A stretch of DNA of 64,000 nt from an uncultured Bacteroides sp. Its GTDB lineage: Bacteria; Bacteroidota; Bacteroidia; Bacteroidales; Bacteroidaceae. Shown piece by piece: positions 52,138 through 60,711 of this stretch. Each line of letters starts with the position of its first letter. Positions within the stretch are counted from its first letter, which is position 1. The stretch lies in NCBI RefSeq assembly GCF_905207245.1, contig NZ_CAJLKP010000001.1:1-64000 (forward strand), in the 5' to 3' direction. Under the pieces are notes generated by a model, which worked only from the letters and a program-made list of their open reading frames with translations, was not told where the DNA came from and did no database searches. The position numbers were made by a program, and so were the translations under genes.

Positions 52138-52224
52138 AAAATTGAGAATTGAAAATTAAAAAATAATAGACTGCGTTGTCCTGCTTCAAAGTCTATTATT
52201 TTTTAATTTTCAATTCTCAATTTT
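52138..52224. terminator. 35-bp perfect AT-rich inverted repeat after the prolyl oligopeptidase gene
   Basis: Arms 52138-52172 and 52190-52224 are perfectly complementary over 35 bp with a 17-nt loop. The right arm touches the last base of the oligopeptidase stop codon. It ends in a T-rich run in the minus direction and should act as a terminator. The arms share units with intergenic repeats near 14340 and 15004. Confidence 0.75.
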
Positions 52225-54332
52225 CAATTCACTCCCATTCCCAAGTTATACATAATGAAGCCATAAATGTCTGCCTGTTCTTCCAGAACTTTAGCCATAG
52301 GCTTGCCTGCACCGTGTCCGGCTTTGCTGTCGATACGAATAAGGGTAGGATTCGTTCCGTCGTTACACTCTTGCAGGGTAGCTGCAAATTTGAATGAGTG
52401 GGCAGGAACTACGCGGTCGTCATGGTCGGCTGTAGTAACCATGGTTGCAGGATACTTGGTACCCGGTTTCAGGTTGTGTAGTGGAGAATAGCCTTTCAGG
52501 TACTCAAACATTTCCTTGCTGTCCTCACTCGTACCGTAATCGCTTGCCCAGTTCCAGCCAATGGTGAACTTATGATAACGAAGCATATCCATCACACCCA
52601 CCTGCGGAATAGCCACACGGAAAAGGTCGGGACGCTGCGTCATGCAGGCACCCACCAGCAAACCGCCATTGGAACCACCCACAATAGCAATCTTATCTTT
52701 ATTAGTATAATTATTATTAATAAGGTATTCGGCAGCCGAAATGAAGTCGTCAAACACATTCTGTTTCTGCATCTTCGTGCCGGCTACATGCCAGTCTTCA
52801 CCATACTCGCCACCACCGCGCAAGTTAGCCTGCGCATAAATACCACCATTTTCCAGGAACGGAATACGCGAAGTGGAGAAGCTTGGATAGAGGCTGATGT
52901 TGAAACCACCGTAAGCGTACAGATACACCGGATTCTTACCGTCTTTCTTCAAATCTTTCTTATAAGTCAGGAACATAGGTATTTTCGTACCGTCCTTGCT
53001 GGGATAGAACACCTGTTCGGTGACGTATTCATCGGGATTGAACGCTACTTTAGGAGCACGGAAAAGTTCGTATGTATTCTTATCCATGTCATACTTATAA
53101 GTAGCTCCGGGAGTAGTGAACGACGTAAAGCCAAAGAAACATTCCTTATCATCCTTGTCACCGCTGAAACCGACAGTGCCGAGTGACGGCAACTGAATTT
53201 CCTGTATTTCCTTCCCATCCAGGTCATATACATAGGCATGGTTGGCAACATCCTTATCATATGTCAGGAAAAGTTTTCCGCCGATTATCTGGGCACCGGA
53301 AAGTACATTTTCCGTTTCAGGAATCAGTTCTGTCCAATCTTTCAAGGCAGGCTTATTGATGTCCGCCACCATCAGGCGGTATTTGGGTGCATCGTAATTG
53401 GTGAACATATACATCTTATCCCCGATTATTTCAAGCGGATAATAGTTATAGTCCATATCCGTAGCCATTGCCACAAACGGCGCATTCGGTTTGCGTAAAT
53501 CCTTCATGTGCAGAGCATTTCCGCGTCCGTCTCCCGATTCATACAGGAACATAACTGTTTCATCTTCATTCACGCTGGCACTATAAAAGCGTTTCGGGTG
53601 AGCCGGGTTCTGATAAATCAACTTATCTTCCGACTGTGGCGTACCCATCTTATGATAGTAAATCTTATGTTTCTCATTGACATTGGAGAACTCTTTTCCT
53701 TTCACCGGAGCATCATAGGCGCTATAATAAAATCCGTCTCCCTGCCAGGAAGCACCCGAGAACTTGGCCCACTGAATATGGTCGTCCAGCAGCTTGCCGG
53801 TTGCCGTGTCCAGTACGTAGATTTCCGTCCAGTCCGAACCGCTACGCGAGATAGTATATGCTGTATATTTACCATCATTTGAGAAAGAAATACCGGTCAG
53901 GGCCACGGTACCGTCATCCGATAGTTTGTTGGGGTCAAGGAATACACGAGGTTCGCCATCCAGATTATCCTGCACATAGAGCACGCTCTGATTCTGCAAG
54001 CCGTCGTTCTTATAGAAATAATACTTACCATGTTTTTTGAATGGCGTACCAATCTTTTCATAATTAGCCACATCCGTCAACCGTTTCAGCAAAGCATCAC
54101 GGAAGGGAATTTTAGACAAGTAATCGTTTGTTACCTTGTTCTGGGCTTCCACCCATGCGGCAGTTGCAGCAGAAGTATCATTTTCCAACCACCGATACGG
54201 GTCGGGAACTTCTGTTCCAAAATAAACATCTACAGTATCCACCTTCGCGGTTTCAGGATACGTAATCTTCTGTTGTTGTTGAGCACATGACATCATGATG
54301 ACACCGGTTGCGAATAAAATTACTTTTTTCAT
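52224..54332 (-). CDS. Prolyl oligopeptidase (S9), lipoprotein
   Basis: The 702-residue product (ATG at 54332, MKKVILFATGVIMMSCAQ, Cys16) is a lipid-anchored S9A peptidase. It has the N-terminal half of a seven-bladed propeller (~60-420, starting YFGTEVPDPYRWLEND, the family hallmark) and a C-terminal alpha/beta hydrolase with GGSNGGLLVG (Ser), DHDDRVVPAHS (Asp) and KAGHGAGKP (His). It cuts short peptides after proline in the periplasm or at the outer membrane. An upstream frame extension to 54398 is rejected because it precedes a proper lipoprotein signal. Confidence 0.9.
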   Translation of the reverse strand: MKKVILFATGVIMMSCAQQQQKITYPETAKVDTVDVYFGTEVPDPYRWLENDTSAATAAWVEAQNKVTNDYLSKIPFRDALLKRLTDVANYEKIGTPFKKHGKYYFYKNDGLQNQSVLYVQDNLDGEPRVFLDPNKLSDDGTVALTGISFSNDGKYTAYTISRSGSDWTEIYVLDTATGKLLDDHIQWAKFSGASWQGDGFYYSAYDAPVKGKEFSNVNEKHKIYYHKMGTPQSEDKLIYQNPAHPKRFYSASVNEDETVMFLYESGDGRGNALHMKDLRKPNAPFVAMATDMDYNYYPLEIIGDKMYMFTNYDAPKYRLMVADINKPALKDWTELIPETENVLSGAQIIGGKLFLTYDKDVANHAYVYDLDGKEIQEIQLPSLGTVGFSGDKDDKECFFGFTSFTTPGATYKYDMDKNTYELFRAPKVAFNPDEYVTEQVFYPSKDGTKIPMFLTYKKDLKKDGKNPVYLYAYGGFNISLYPSFSTSRIPFLENGGIYAQANLRGGGEYGEDWHVAGTKMQKQNVFDDFISAAEYLINNNYTNKDKIAIVGGSNGGLLVGACMTQRPDLFRVAIPQVGVMDMLRYHKFTIGWNWASDYGTSEDSKEMFEYLKGYSPLHNLKPGTKYPATMVTTADHDDRVVPAHSFKFAATLQECNDGTNPTLIRIDSKAGHGAGKPMAKVLEEQADIYGFIMYNLGMGVN

Positions 54333-54871
54333 ATTATACATAAATAGGAGATGATTGTTCATTCTTTTTTGAGAATTGTCGTGAAAACGTCTCACCAAAT
54401 TCAGGCGTTAAAAATACAAAAACAACCAATAGGAAACAAGGGTTTATCCTATAATTATATTTTAAATTGCATTTAATGCAGAGGGAAAGGAAAACCAGTA
54501 GCCAAGAAGAAGGGCAGAGTGAATAAAGATGATATTCAGAAAGTATCGGGAAAGATTATGTATATAGCAAATTCGGTATAAACTCGGTATATACTCGGTA
54601 CAAATTCGGTTAAATGGTATATTTAACGGGAGTGAACCGAATCTGCTAAGAGAAAATATCCAATATATACGGAAGAGAAAAGAACGTAGACAAAGGAAGA
54701 GGGAATTAAGAAGAAGAGAAGGATACCTTAGTTTAAATATTATCATAAGACGTCGAGATTCTATCATTTTCCTTCATTTTGATGATATTTAAAGGTTTTA
54801 TGGCGGTTATCAAACCTTCTTTTGCTAAATAATAGCTAACCTTGCATTGGAAACAAAAGGTTAACATAATC
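54333..54871. other. Intergenic region between prolyl oligopeptidase and GH9 with 11-bp tandem repeats
   Basis: This 539-bp divergent gap has no credible gene. It contains four tandem TCGGT units with an exact 11-bp period (54573, 54584, 54595, 54606) and an inverted partner ACCGA, giving ATTCGGTT/AACCGAAT arms around 54604-54631. It is rich in purine runs. A weak TTTG at 54821-54824 lies upstream of the GH9 start, but no good -7 box. Confidence 0.5.
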
Positions 54872-57337
54872 ATGAGAAAAAAAACATTCATATTACTCTT
54901 GTTGTTCATCGGCAATTCTTCTCTATTCAGCCAAAATCTTCTGACGGGGGATACCCAACTGGAAAAGCAAGTTTATGAAACAGGATTGATTCATGCTCCG
55001 CTACCCTTGAACACCACCCGGTCTTTCGAAGAAAAAGCCCTGAAAAAAGAAATCCTGTCCAGCCAACTGCTTACGGTATCCGGCGGAACGGATGGATGGC
55101 GCCACTCCGGACAAGGGGAAATGTCTTTTTCTAAAGAGAAGTCCGTATCGGGTAAGGGAAGCATCCGTCTGTCCTTTCCTACATCTACAGGAGAAAGGGC
55201 TACCGGTTCCCCCTCCGACCCCGATTATGCAACCTATGGAAACAGCCGCGTCACCTATCACGTCAATGGAAAAAACTGGGAAGGATACAATAGGATTTTC
55301 TTTTCCATCTATCCCGACTGTGACGGAGCCCGCGTGGTCAATATGAACCTGACATTTACAAACGACAGTTCCACCCCCAAAGCAGGATATAACCCTCCCA
55401 GCGGTTCGCATCTCATCAATCTCGTGAACAAGACGTGGAACCATTGTTTCCTCGAGATAGATGAGTATCAACGGGATAAAGTCATGGCAATCAGCTTTGA
55501 TACGGCCCTGAAAGGGAAAGACCGGACTACAGGTGATTCTGCCGTTTATTATATCGATAACCTCCAACTGCAACAAATCAAGAACCCTGAGCAGGTAAGC
55601 GGATGGAGTCCGGCAAAGCATACAATTGCTTATTCCACCACAGGATATGAAACAGGTGACCGGAAAACAGCCATCGTCAACACCGGATTGTGTGGTCAAT
55701 GGAAACATTTCCAACTGATTAATGCTGCTAACGACCAGGTTGCCTACGAAGGTTCACTGGAGCGGCAGCAAACAACTATCGGAGAATTCGGAGTTATCGA
55801 CTTTACCGCTTTCAATCAGCCGGGAGATTATCAACTGAAAGTAGGCGACATCATGACGTCCCCGTTCCGGATAGGTGAAAACGTATGGGATAACTCCCTT
55901 TGGAGAGTGCTGAACTTCCTGTTTTGCCAACGCTGCGGCCACCCCGTTCCCGGCAAACACGCCGCCTGTCACACGGATTTATTTTCCCGGCATGACGGAA
56001 AAAGTATCTCTTACTCGGGCGGATGGCACGATGCAGGCGACTTATCGCAACAGACATTACAAACCGGAGATGTGACTTTCTCCTTATTGGAAGCCTACAA
56101 CCGCCTCAAAGAAATCAATGCACCACTGGCAGCACGCCTACTGGAAGAGGCTGAATGGGGAGTCGAGTTTATCTTGAAGAACCGTTACGGGGATGGTTAC
56201 CGTGCCAGCAGCATGGGATTACTTATCTGGCAAGATGGTGTTCTAAATACATTGGATGATATTCATTCGGTACGTGTTCAGAACATGGCATTCGACAACT
56301 TCCTCTATGCAGGCTACGAGGCTTATGCCGCTATGACCATAGACCGGGACCCGATGCTGCAAGAGCATCTGCGGAAGGTGGCGGAAGAGGACTTCTCATT
56401 CGCTATGGAGAAGTTCAAAAAAGATGGTTTCGACCTGTTCAAACAGATGTACGAACATAGCTACAACACCTCTCACAGCCAGTATATGGCAACCATATCC
56501 TGGTCCGCCAGCATGCTCTATAAACTGACGGGGAAATCCTGCTATGCGGAAACTGCTGCGGAAGCCATCCGGTATGTACTCGATTGCCAGCGCACCGAAC
56601 CGTTGAAAGACAAAGGCAGGACCTGCGGATTCTTCTATCGGGATAAATCACGGAAATCTATCGTACACTATATCCATCAGTCGCGCGAGCAGGTTTACAT
56701 GCAAGCCATGACCTTACTCTGCGAAACGCAGAAAGAGCATCCCGATTATCAGAAGTGGGCGAACTCCATACAACTGTACGGCAACTACCTGAAAGGTCTG
56801 ATGAAATACACCCAACCTTACGGAATGGTTCCGAGCGGGGTATATCATGCGGAAGAATATAAAGATTCCGCCAGCTTCTACTCTCTCCATCTTTTCCCGC
56901 CTGCCAATGCTAAAGAACTATATACGGAACAGGTGATGCGTGGAGTCAGGCTCGATAAAGAACACTATCTGAAACGTTTCCCCGTATGGTTCAGCATTTT
57001 CAACGGTAACACAGCCATCCATCTTTCCACCGGAAAATCCGCCGCCATCTGCGGAAACTTCCTCAAAGACGAAGAGTTGCTGACTATCGGGCGGGAACAA
57101 CTTTACTGGACCGTCGGCAAGAATCCTTTCGGGCAATCGCTGATATACGGTGAAGGGTACAATTATCCTCAGATGAACACTTTTTCTTCCGGCGAGATGA
57201 CCGGCGAGATGCCTGTCGGTATCCGTACACTGGGCAATGATGACATCCCCTACTGGCCGCAGACCAACAATGCCTGTTACAAGGAAGTGTGGGTGACCTC
57301 CGCCGGAAAATGGTTATCGCTTATCGCTGAATATTAA
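54872..57337 (+). CDS. GH9 glycoside hydrolase with N-terminal Ig-like domain, secreted
   Basis: The 821-residue product (ATG at 54872; an earlier TTG at 54842 is not needed) has a signal peptide (FILLLLFIGNSSLFSQ). Residues ~60-230 form a beta-rich, jelly-roll-like domain; ~240-340 an Ig-like CelD_N domain (YETGDRKTAIVNTG, GDYQLKVGDIMTSPFRIGE); ~345-821 the (alpha/alpha)6 GH9 barrel with the catalytic Asp pair in GGWHDAGD, GKNPFGQSLIYGEG, and a Glu-containing NACYKEVWVTS end. GH9 enzymes invert beta-1,4-glucans; the extra N-terminal domain and Bacteroides setting point to beta-glucosidase-like or hemicellulase roles. It heads a run with ThuA and a beta-helix gene. Confidence 0.85.
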   Translation: MRKKTFILLLLFIGNSSLFSQNLLTGDTQLEKQVYETGLIHAPLPLNTTRSFEEKALKKEILSSQLLTVSGGTDGWRHSGQGEMSFSKEKSVSGKGSIRLSFPTSTGERATGSPSDPDYATYGNSRVTYHVNGKNWEGYNRIFFSIYPDCDGARVVNMNLTFTNDSSTPKAGYNPPSGSHLINLVNKTWNHCFLEIDEYQRDKVMAISFDTALKGKDRTTGDSAVYYIDNLQLQQIKNPEQVSGWSPAKHTIAYSTTGYETGDRKTAIVNTGLCGQWKHFQLINAANDQVAYEGSLERQQTTIGEFGVIDFTAFNQPGDYQLKVGDIMTSPFRIGENVWDNSLWRVLNFLFCQRCGHPVPGKHAACHTDLFSRHDGKSISYSGGWHDAGDLSQQTLQTGDVTFSLLEAYNRLKEINAPLAARLLEEAEWGVEFILKNRYGDGYRASSMGLLIWQDGVLNTLDDIHSVRVQNMAFDNFLYAGYEAYAAMTIDRDPMLQEHLRKVAEEDFSFAMEKFKKDGFDLFKQMYEHSYNTSHSQYMATISWSASMLYKLTGKSCYAETAAEAIRYVLDCQRTEPLKDKGRTCGFFYRDKSRKSIVHYIHQSREQVYMQAMTLLCETQKEHPDYQKWANSIQLYGNYLKGLMKYTQPYGMVPSGVYHAEEYKDSASFYSLHLFPPANAKELYTEQVMRGVRLDKEHYLKRFPVWFSIFNGNTAIHLSTGKSAAICGNFLKDEELLTIGREQLYWTVGKNPFGQSLIYGEGYNYPQMNTFSSGEMTGEMPVGIRTLGNDDIPYWPQTNNACYKEVWVTSAGKWLSLIAEY

Positions 57338-57372
57338 GAAAGAAATTATTAATCATATAAAATATACATGCT

Positions 57373-58185
57373 ATGAGAACAATCAAATTCTATCTTACTC
57401 TATTGTTTGCTGTCTGCACATTTCTGGTAAATGCGCAAACTCCTCAAGGCTATCCGGCCAATTATGCCAATGCACCGCGTTTCAAAGCACTGGTTTATTA
57501 TACGCAACATGCGGAAGAAGCACACTATCAATTCTCCCTGCAGGCAGTAGAGTTCTTCAAGAAACTGAACTATGGTGACGGCTTTGTACTGGACTTCACC
57601 ATGGATCTCTCCACATACACCTACGAAAAGCTGAAAGACTACAGCGTAGTGGTAATGCTCGACGGTTATCCCAATACAAAAGCCGAACGTGACGCTTTTG
57701 AAAAATATATGGAAAACGGAGGAGGCTGGGTAGGCTTCCACGTTGCCGCCTATAATGACAAGAACACAAATTGGCCTTGGTTTGTAGATTTTCTTGGTGG
57801 CGGGGTTTTCTATTGTAATAACTGGCCCCCTCAACCTGTATTGGTTGAAGTTGACAATGAGAATCACCCCGTCACCAAGAATTTACCCGCTTCCTTTGTG
57901 GCTCCGTCCAGCGAATGGTATCAGTGGAATCCCAGCCCGAGAGCCAACAAAGACGTAGAAGTTCTGCTCACTCTCTCTCCCAAGAACTATCCGTTAGGAA
58001 TCAAAGACGTGGTCAATTTTGGCGACTTCCCTCTTGTATGGACCAATACCAAGTACAGAATGATATACCTGAACATGGGACATGGCGATGAAGAATTCAT
58101 TGACGCTACACAAAATCTCTTATTTGTAAATGCTTTCCGTTGGGTGGTTAGTACTGATAAGAAAGGAGATCCGTTTAAGAAATAA
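57373..58185 (+). CDS. ThuA-like protein, secreted
   Basis: The 270-residue product has a signal peptide (FYLTLLFAVCTFLVNAQ) and a ThuA fold (~30-255): FKALVYYTQHAEEAH, YSVVVMLDGYP, NGGGWVGFHVAAYND, and YLNMGHGDEEF near the C-terminus. ThuA-like proteins belong to the class-I glutamine amidotransferase-like superfamily and are frequent in glycan loci, sometimes linked to 3-keto-sugar processing; this member lacks an obvious nucleophilic Cys. Its activity is unknown. It starts 35 bp after the GH9 stop. Confidence 0.8.
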   Translation: MRTIKFYLTLLFAVCTFLVNAQTPQGYPANYANAPRFKALVYYTQHAEEAHYQFSLQAVEFFKKLNYGDGFVLDFTMDLSTYTYEKLKDYSVVVMLDGYPNTKAERDAFEKYMENGGGWVGFHVAAYNDKNTNWPWFVDFLGGGVFYCNNWPPQPVLVEVDNENHPVTKNLPASFVAPSSEWYQWNPSPRANKDVEVLLTLSPKNYPLGIKDVVNFGDFPLVWTNTKYRMIYLNMGHGDEEFIDATQNLLFVNAFRWVVSTDKKGDPFKK

Positions 58186-58291
58186 AAGTCAGCAAATACC
58201 CTATACTGAATGAAAAACTCAACATTGCAACGTGTAGCGGCCGTGGGTGTGTTTATTAAACTGATTATATAATCCGAAGATTTGCAGAAAT

Positions 58292-60340
58292 ATGAAAACA
58301 AATCAACTTCTCAAGATAGTATTCATTGCGGTTTGTCTCCAGTTAATTGGTCTGCAAGCCAATGCCAAAGACATCGAAGTGCGGAATGGGAATATCATCC
58401 TGGATTTCAGCACCATGATTTCACCGCAAGCCTCTGCCGGCAAGTACACCATAAAAAGAGCTACCGGAAAATTCAGCGAGTACAAAACAATCGGCAGTAC
58501 ATCTTCAACGACATTTGTCGATAAAAAGCCAAAAGGAAATCCCCATGATTATTACTATCAGATTATGGATAGTAAAGGCGAACTATTGGCTTCCATTTCT
58601 ATGGATGCCGAGTTATTCGGCGACTATGTATACATATATAGTGATACAGACCGGAAAGAAGACGTAGGACATGAAATCAATGCCATTCACGATCAGATGT
58701 TCGGCAAGGAATTCAGCCCCAACCGTTATGCCCTCTTGTTCAAGGCAGGAGATTACAAGGAAGCTGGACTGCTGAAAGTCCCGTTCTATGTACATCTGGC
58801 AGGGTTGGGCAAAACACCCTTTGATGTGGAAGTTTCCAATATACACACTCCACCCCATCTAAGTAACGGAAACGGCACATGTACCTTCTGGCGCTCTACA
58901 GAAAACTTGTCCGTCATAGGACCGGAAACCTACGACGAAGAAGAAACTTTCAAATGGGCCGTATCGCAGGCAGCACCTATTCGCCGCATCTACTCACAAC
59001 GCGTTGTGCGTAATCAGTGGGAAAACGGATGGGTAAGCGGCGGATTCACCGCAGACTGCTATTTTGAAGCTGCCGCAGGTTCTAAAAACCAACAACAATG
59101 GTACACCCGCAATTCCTTCCTGAATAAAGGACGTGGGGAATTCGAAGAAATCAAATACAACTACTGTTTCCAAGGCGTTGAATTGGGTCCGGAAGTAGAT
59201 ACAAATACCTATCAGAACAACTGGGACAAAGGAGGAAATGTAACTTTCATCCCCACCACCCCAGTCATACGCGAAAAGCCGTTCTTGTTTATCGGTGACG
59301 ACGGAAGATACAAAGTATTCCGTCCGGCATTGAAACACGAACACAAAGGAGTCTCCTACAGCCGCACTGATATGGGCGAAGGTGAAAGTCTGGATTTATT
59401 AAATGAATTCTATGTAGTGAAACCGGGTGCCTCGGCCGAATACATGAATAAACAACTCACAGCGGGCAAACATCTGCTTATAACCCCCGGCATGTACGAG
59501 CTTTCAGAACCACTCCACGTCACCCGCCCCAACACCATTATATTGGGAATAGGATGGGCGACTCTGATTCCGGGAGAAAAAAATTCCGATACGGCGATTT
59601 TGGTAGAAGATATAGACGGGGTAACGATTGCCTCTCTGATGTTTGATGCACATTACACTTCCAATACCCTGATTCAGGTCGGTACGGAGAAAACATCTCA
59701 AAGACATATACAAAATCCTATTCTGCTCACCGACCTTTTCTTCCGGATAGGCGGATTCCGCCCGGCAAAGGTACATGTAGACCGTGCAGTCGAATTAAAC
59801 AGCAATGACGTGATTGGCGACCATTTCTGGATATGGAGGGCAGACCATGGTGTTCGCGGCAGTGTAGGCTGGGAAATCAATACCACCAGAAACGGTCTGA
59901 TAGTAAACGGCGACTATGTCACCATTTACGGCTTATTCAACGAGCACTTCCAGGAATATCAGACTTACTGGACAGGAGAACATGGACGAACTTACTTCTA
60001 TCAATGCGAAACGCCCTATGATGCTCCCTCACAGGAATACTACATGAGCGAAAACGGCACACGCGCCGGATATGCCGCATATAAAGTAGCTGATAATGTG
60101 AATATTCATGAAGCTTTTTCCTTCGGCATTTATGATGTGCTACATAACGAAATAATGATTGAAAATTCAATAGAAGTACCCGATAAAGCCGGTATAAGAA
60201 TGTATCACATGTGCAACAACACCCTTTCGGGAGGAGGTGCTAAAGGTTTCAACTATATATTGAACGGAATAGGGAAAAGTACCTATAATACACACCACGA
60301 TTACAGGGCATATATAGATGAATTCATAGGAAAACGATAA
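58292..60340 (+). CDS. Pectin-lyase-fold (GH55-like) beta-helix protein, secreted
   Basis: The 682-residue product has a signal peptide (VFIAVCLQLIGLQANA). The N-terminal ~110 residues look like a beta-sandwich. From ~130 onward, parallel beta-helix features appear: FKAGDYKEAGLLKVPFYVHLAGLGKTP, ENLSVIGPET, LHVTRPNTIILGIGWATLIPG, and IEDIDGVTIASLMFDAH-like repeats, all of the pectate-lyase/GH55 superfamily (often mis-called adenylyl cyclase or coagulation factor). Its Trp/Tyr-rich loops suggest carbohydrate binding. Catalytic residues cannot be named. It closes the GH9-ThuA run. Confidence 0.7.
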   Translation: MKTNQLLKIVFIAVCLQLIGLQANAKDIEVRNGNIILDFSTMISPQASAGKYTIKRATGKFSEYKTIGSTSSTTFVDKKPKGNPHDYYYQIMDSKGELLASISMDAELFGDYVYIYSDTDRKEDVGHEINAIHDQMFGKEFSPNRYALLFKAGDYKEAGLLKVPFYVHLAGLGKTPFDVEVSNIHTPPHLSNGNGTCTFWRSTENLSVIGPETYDEEETFKWAVSQAAPIRRIYSQRVVRNQWENGWVSGGFTADCYFEAAAGSKNQQQWYTRNSFLNKGRGEFEEIKYNYCFQGVELGPEVDTNTYQNNWDKGGNVTFIPTTPVIREKPFLFIGDDGRYKVFRPALKHEHKGVSYSRTDMGEGESLDLLNEFYVVKPGASAEYMNKQLTAGKHLLITPGMYELSEPLHVTRPNTIILGIGWATLIPGEKNSDTAILVEDIDGVTIASLMFDAHYTSNTLIQVGTEKTSQRHIQNPILLTDLFFRIGGFRPAKVHVDRAVELNSNDVIGDHFWIWRADHGVRGSVGWEINTTRNGLIVNGDYVTIYGLFNEHFQEYQTYWTGEHGRTYFYQCETPYDAPSQEYYMSENGTRAGYAAYKVADNVNIHEAFSFGIYDVLHNEIMIENSIEVPDKAGIRMYHMCNNTLSGGGAKGFNYILNGIGKSTYNTHHDYRAYIDEFIGKR

Positions 60341-60711
60341 CAGAACAGCAAGAATAGGAGTGATGTTTTCAGGTAGCAAAATGAGGCTGTCTAACTAAAA
60401 AGTTAGATAGTCTCTTTTTTTGTAGTTAGAAGGAGTTGTCGGGAGTCATCAGTCGGCTCTAACTCCTTTGAAATGAAAGAGGCGTGACTATGAATTATAT
60501 AGGTTAGGCGGTATGCTTTGGGGGAAATGATGTATTTTGGACTTTCTTTGATAGCTTTTAAACCTATGCGGCATTAAAATGCAAATACTAGCGTTTTTTA
60601 AACCTCAAATGTCATTTTTTCATCCACTATCGAAAACAAATCTACATACATTTGTGAAAATTCTAACGCTAATGATTTTAACACTTAATGATTTTATTTA
60701 AATTTAATGCT
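60341..60711. other. Intergenic gap with terminator before the second SusC
   Basis: This 371-bp gap contains the terminator at 60383-60421 and AT-rich sequence with no clear TAnnTTTG promoter. It has an imperfect CTAGCG/CGCTAA arm pair at about 60590 and 60667. No gene seen. Confidence 0.5.
60383..60421 (+). terminator. Intrinsic terminator after the beta-helix gene
   Basis: A nearly perfect 14-bp stem (arms 60383-60396 and 60401-60414, 4-nt loop) is followed by seven T. It separates the GH9-ThuA-beta-helix unit from susC. Confidence 0.8.

Noticed and set aside
54462..54767. 101-codon minus-strand frame in the prolyl oligopeptidase/GH9 gap
   Set aside because: Runs through the 11-bp repeats and purine-rich tract; composition (Ile, Leu, Phe, Arg) is that of AT-rich noncoding sequence.
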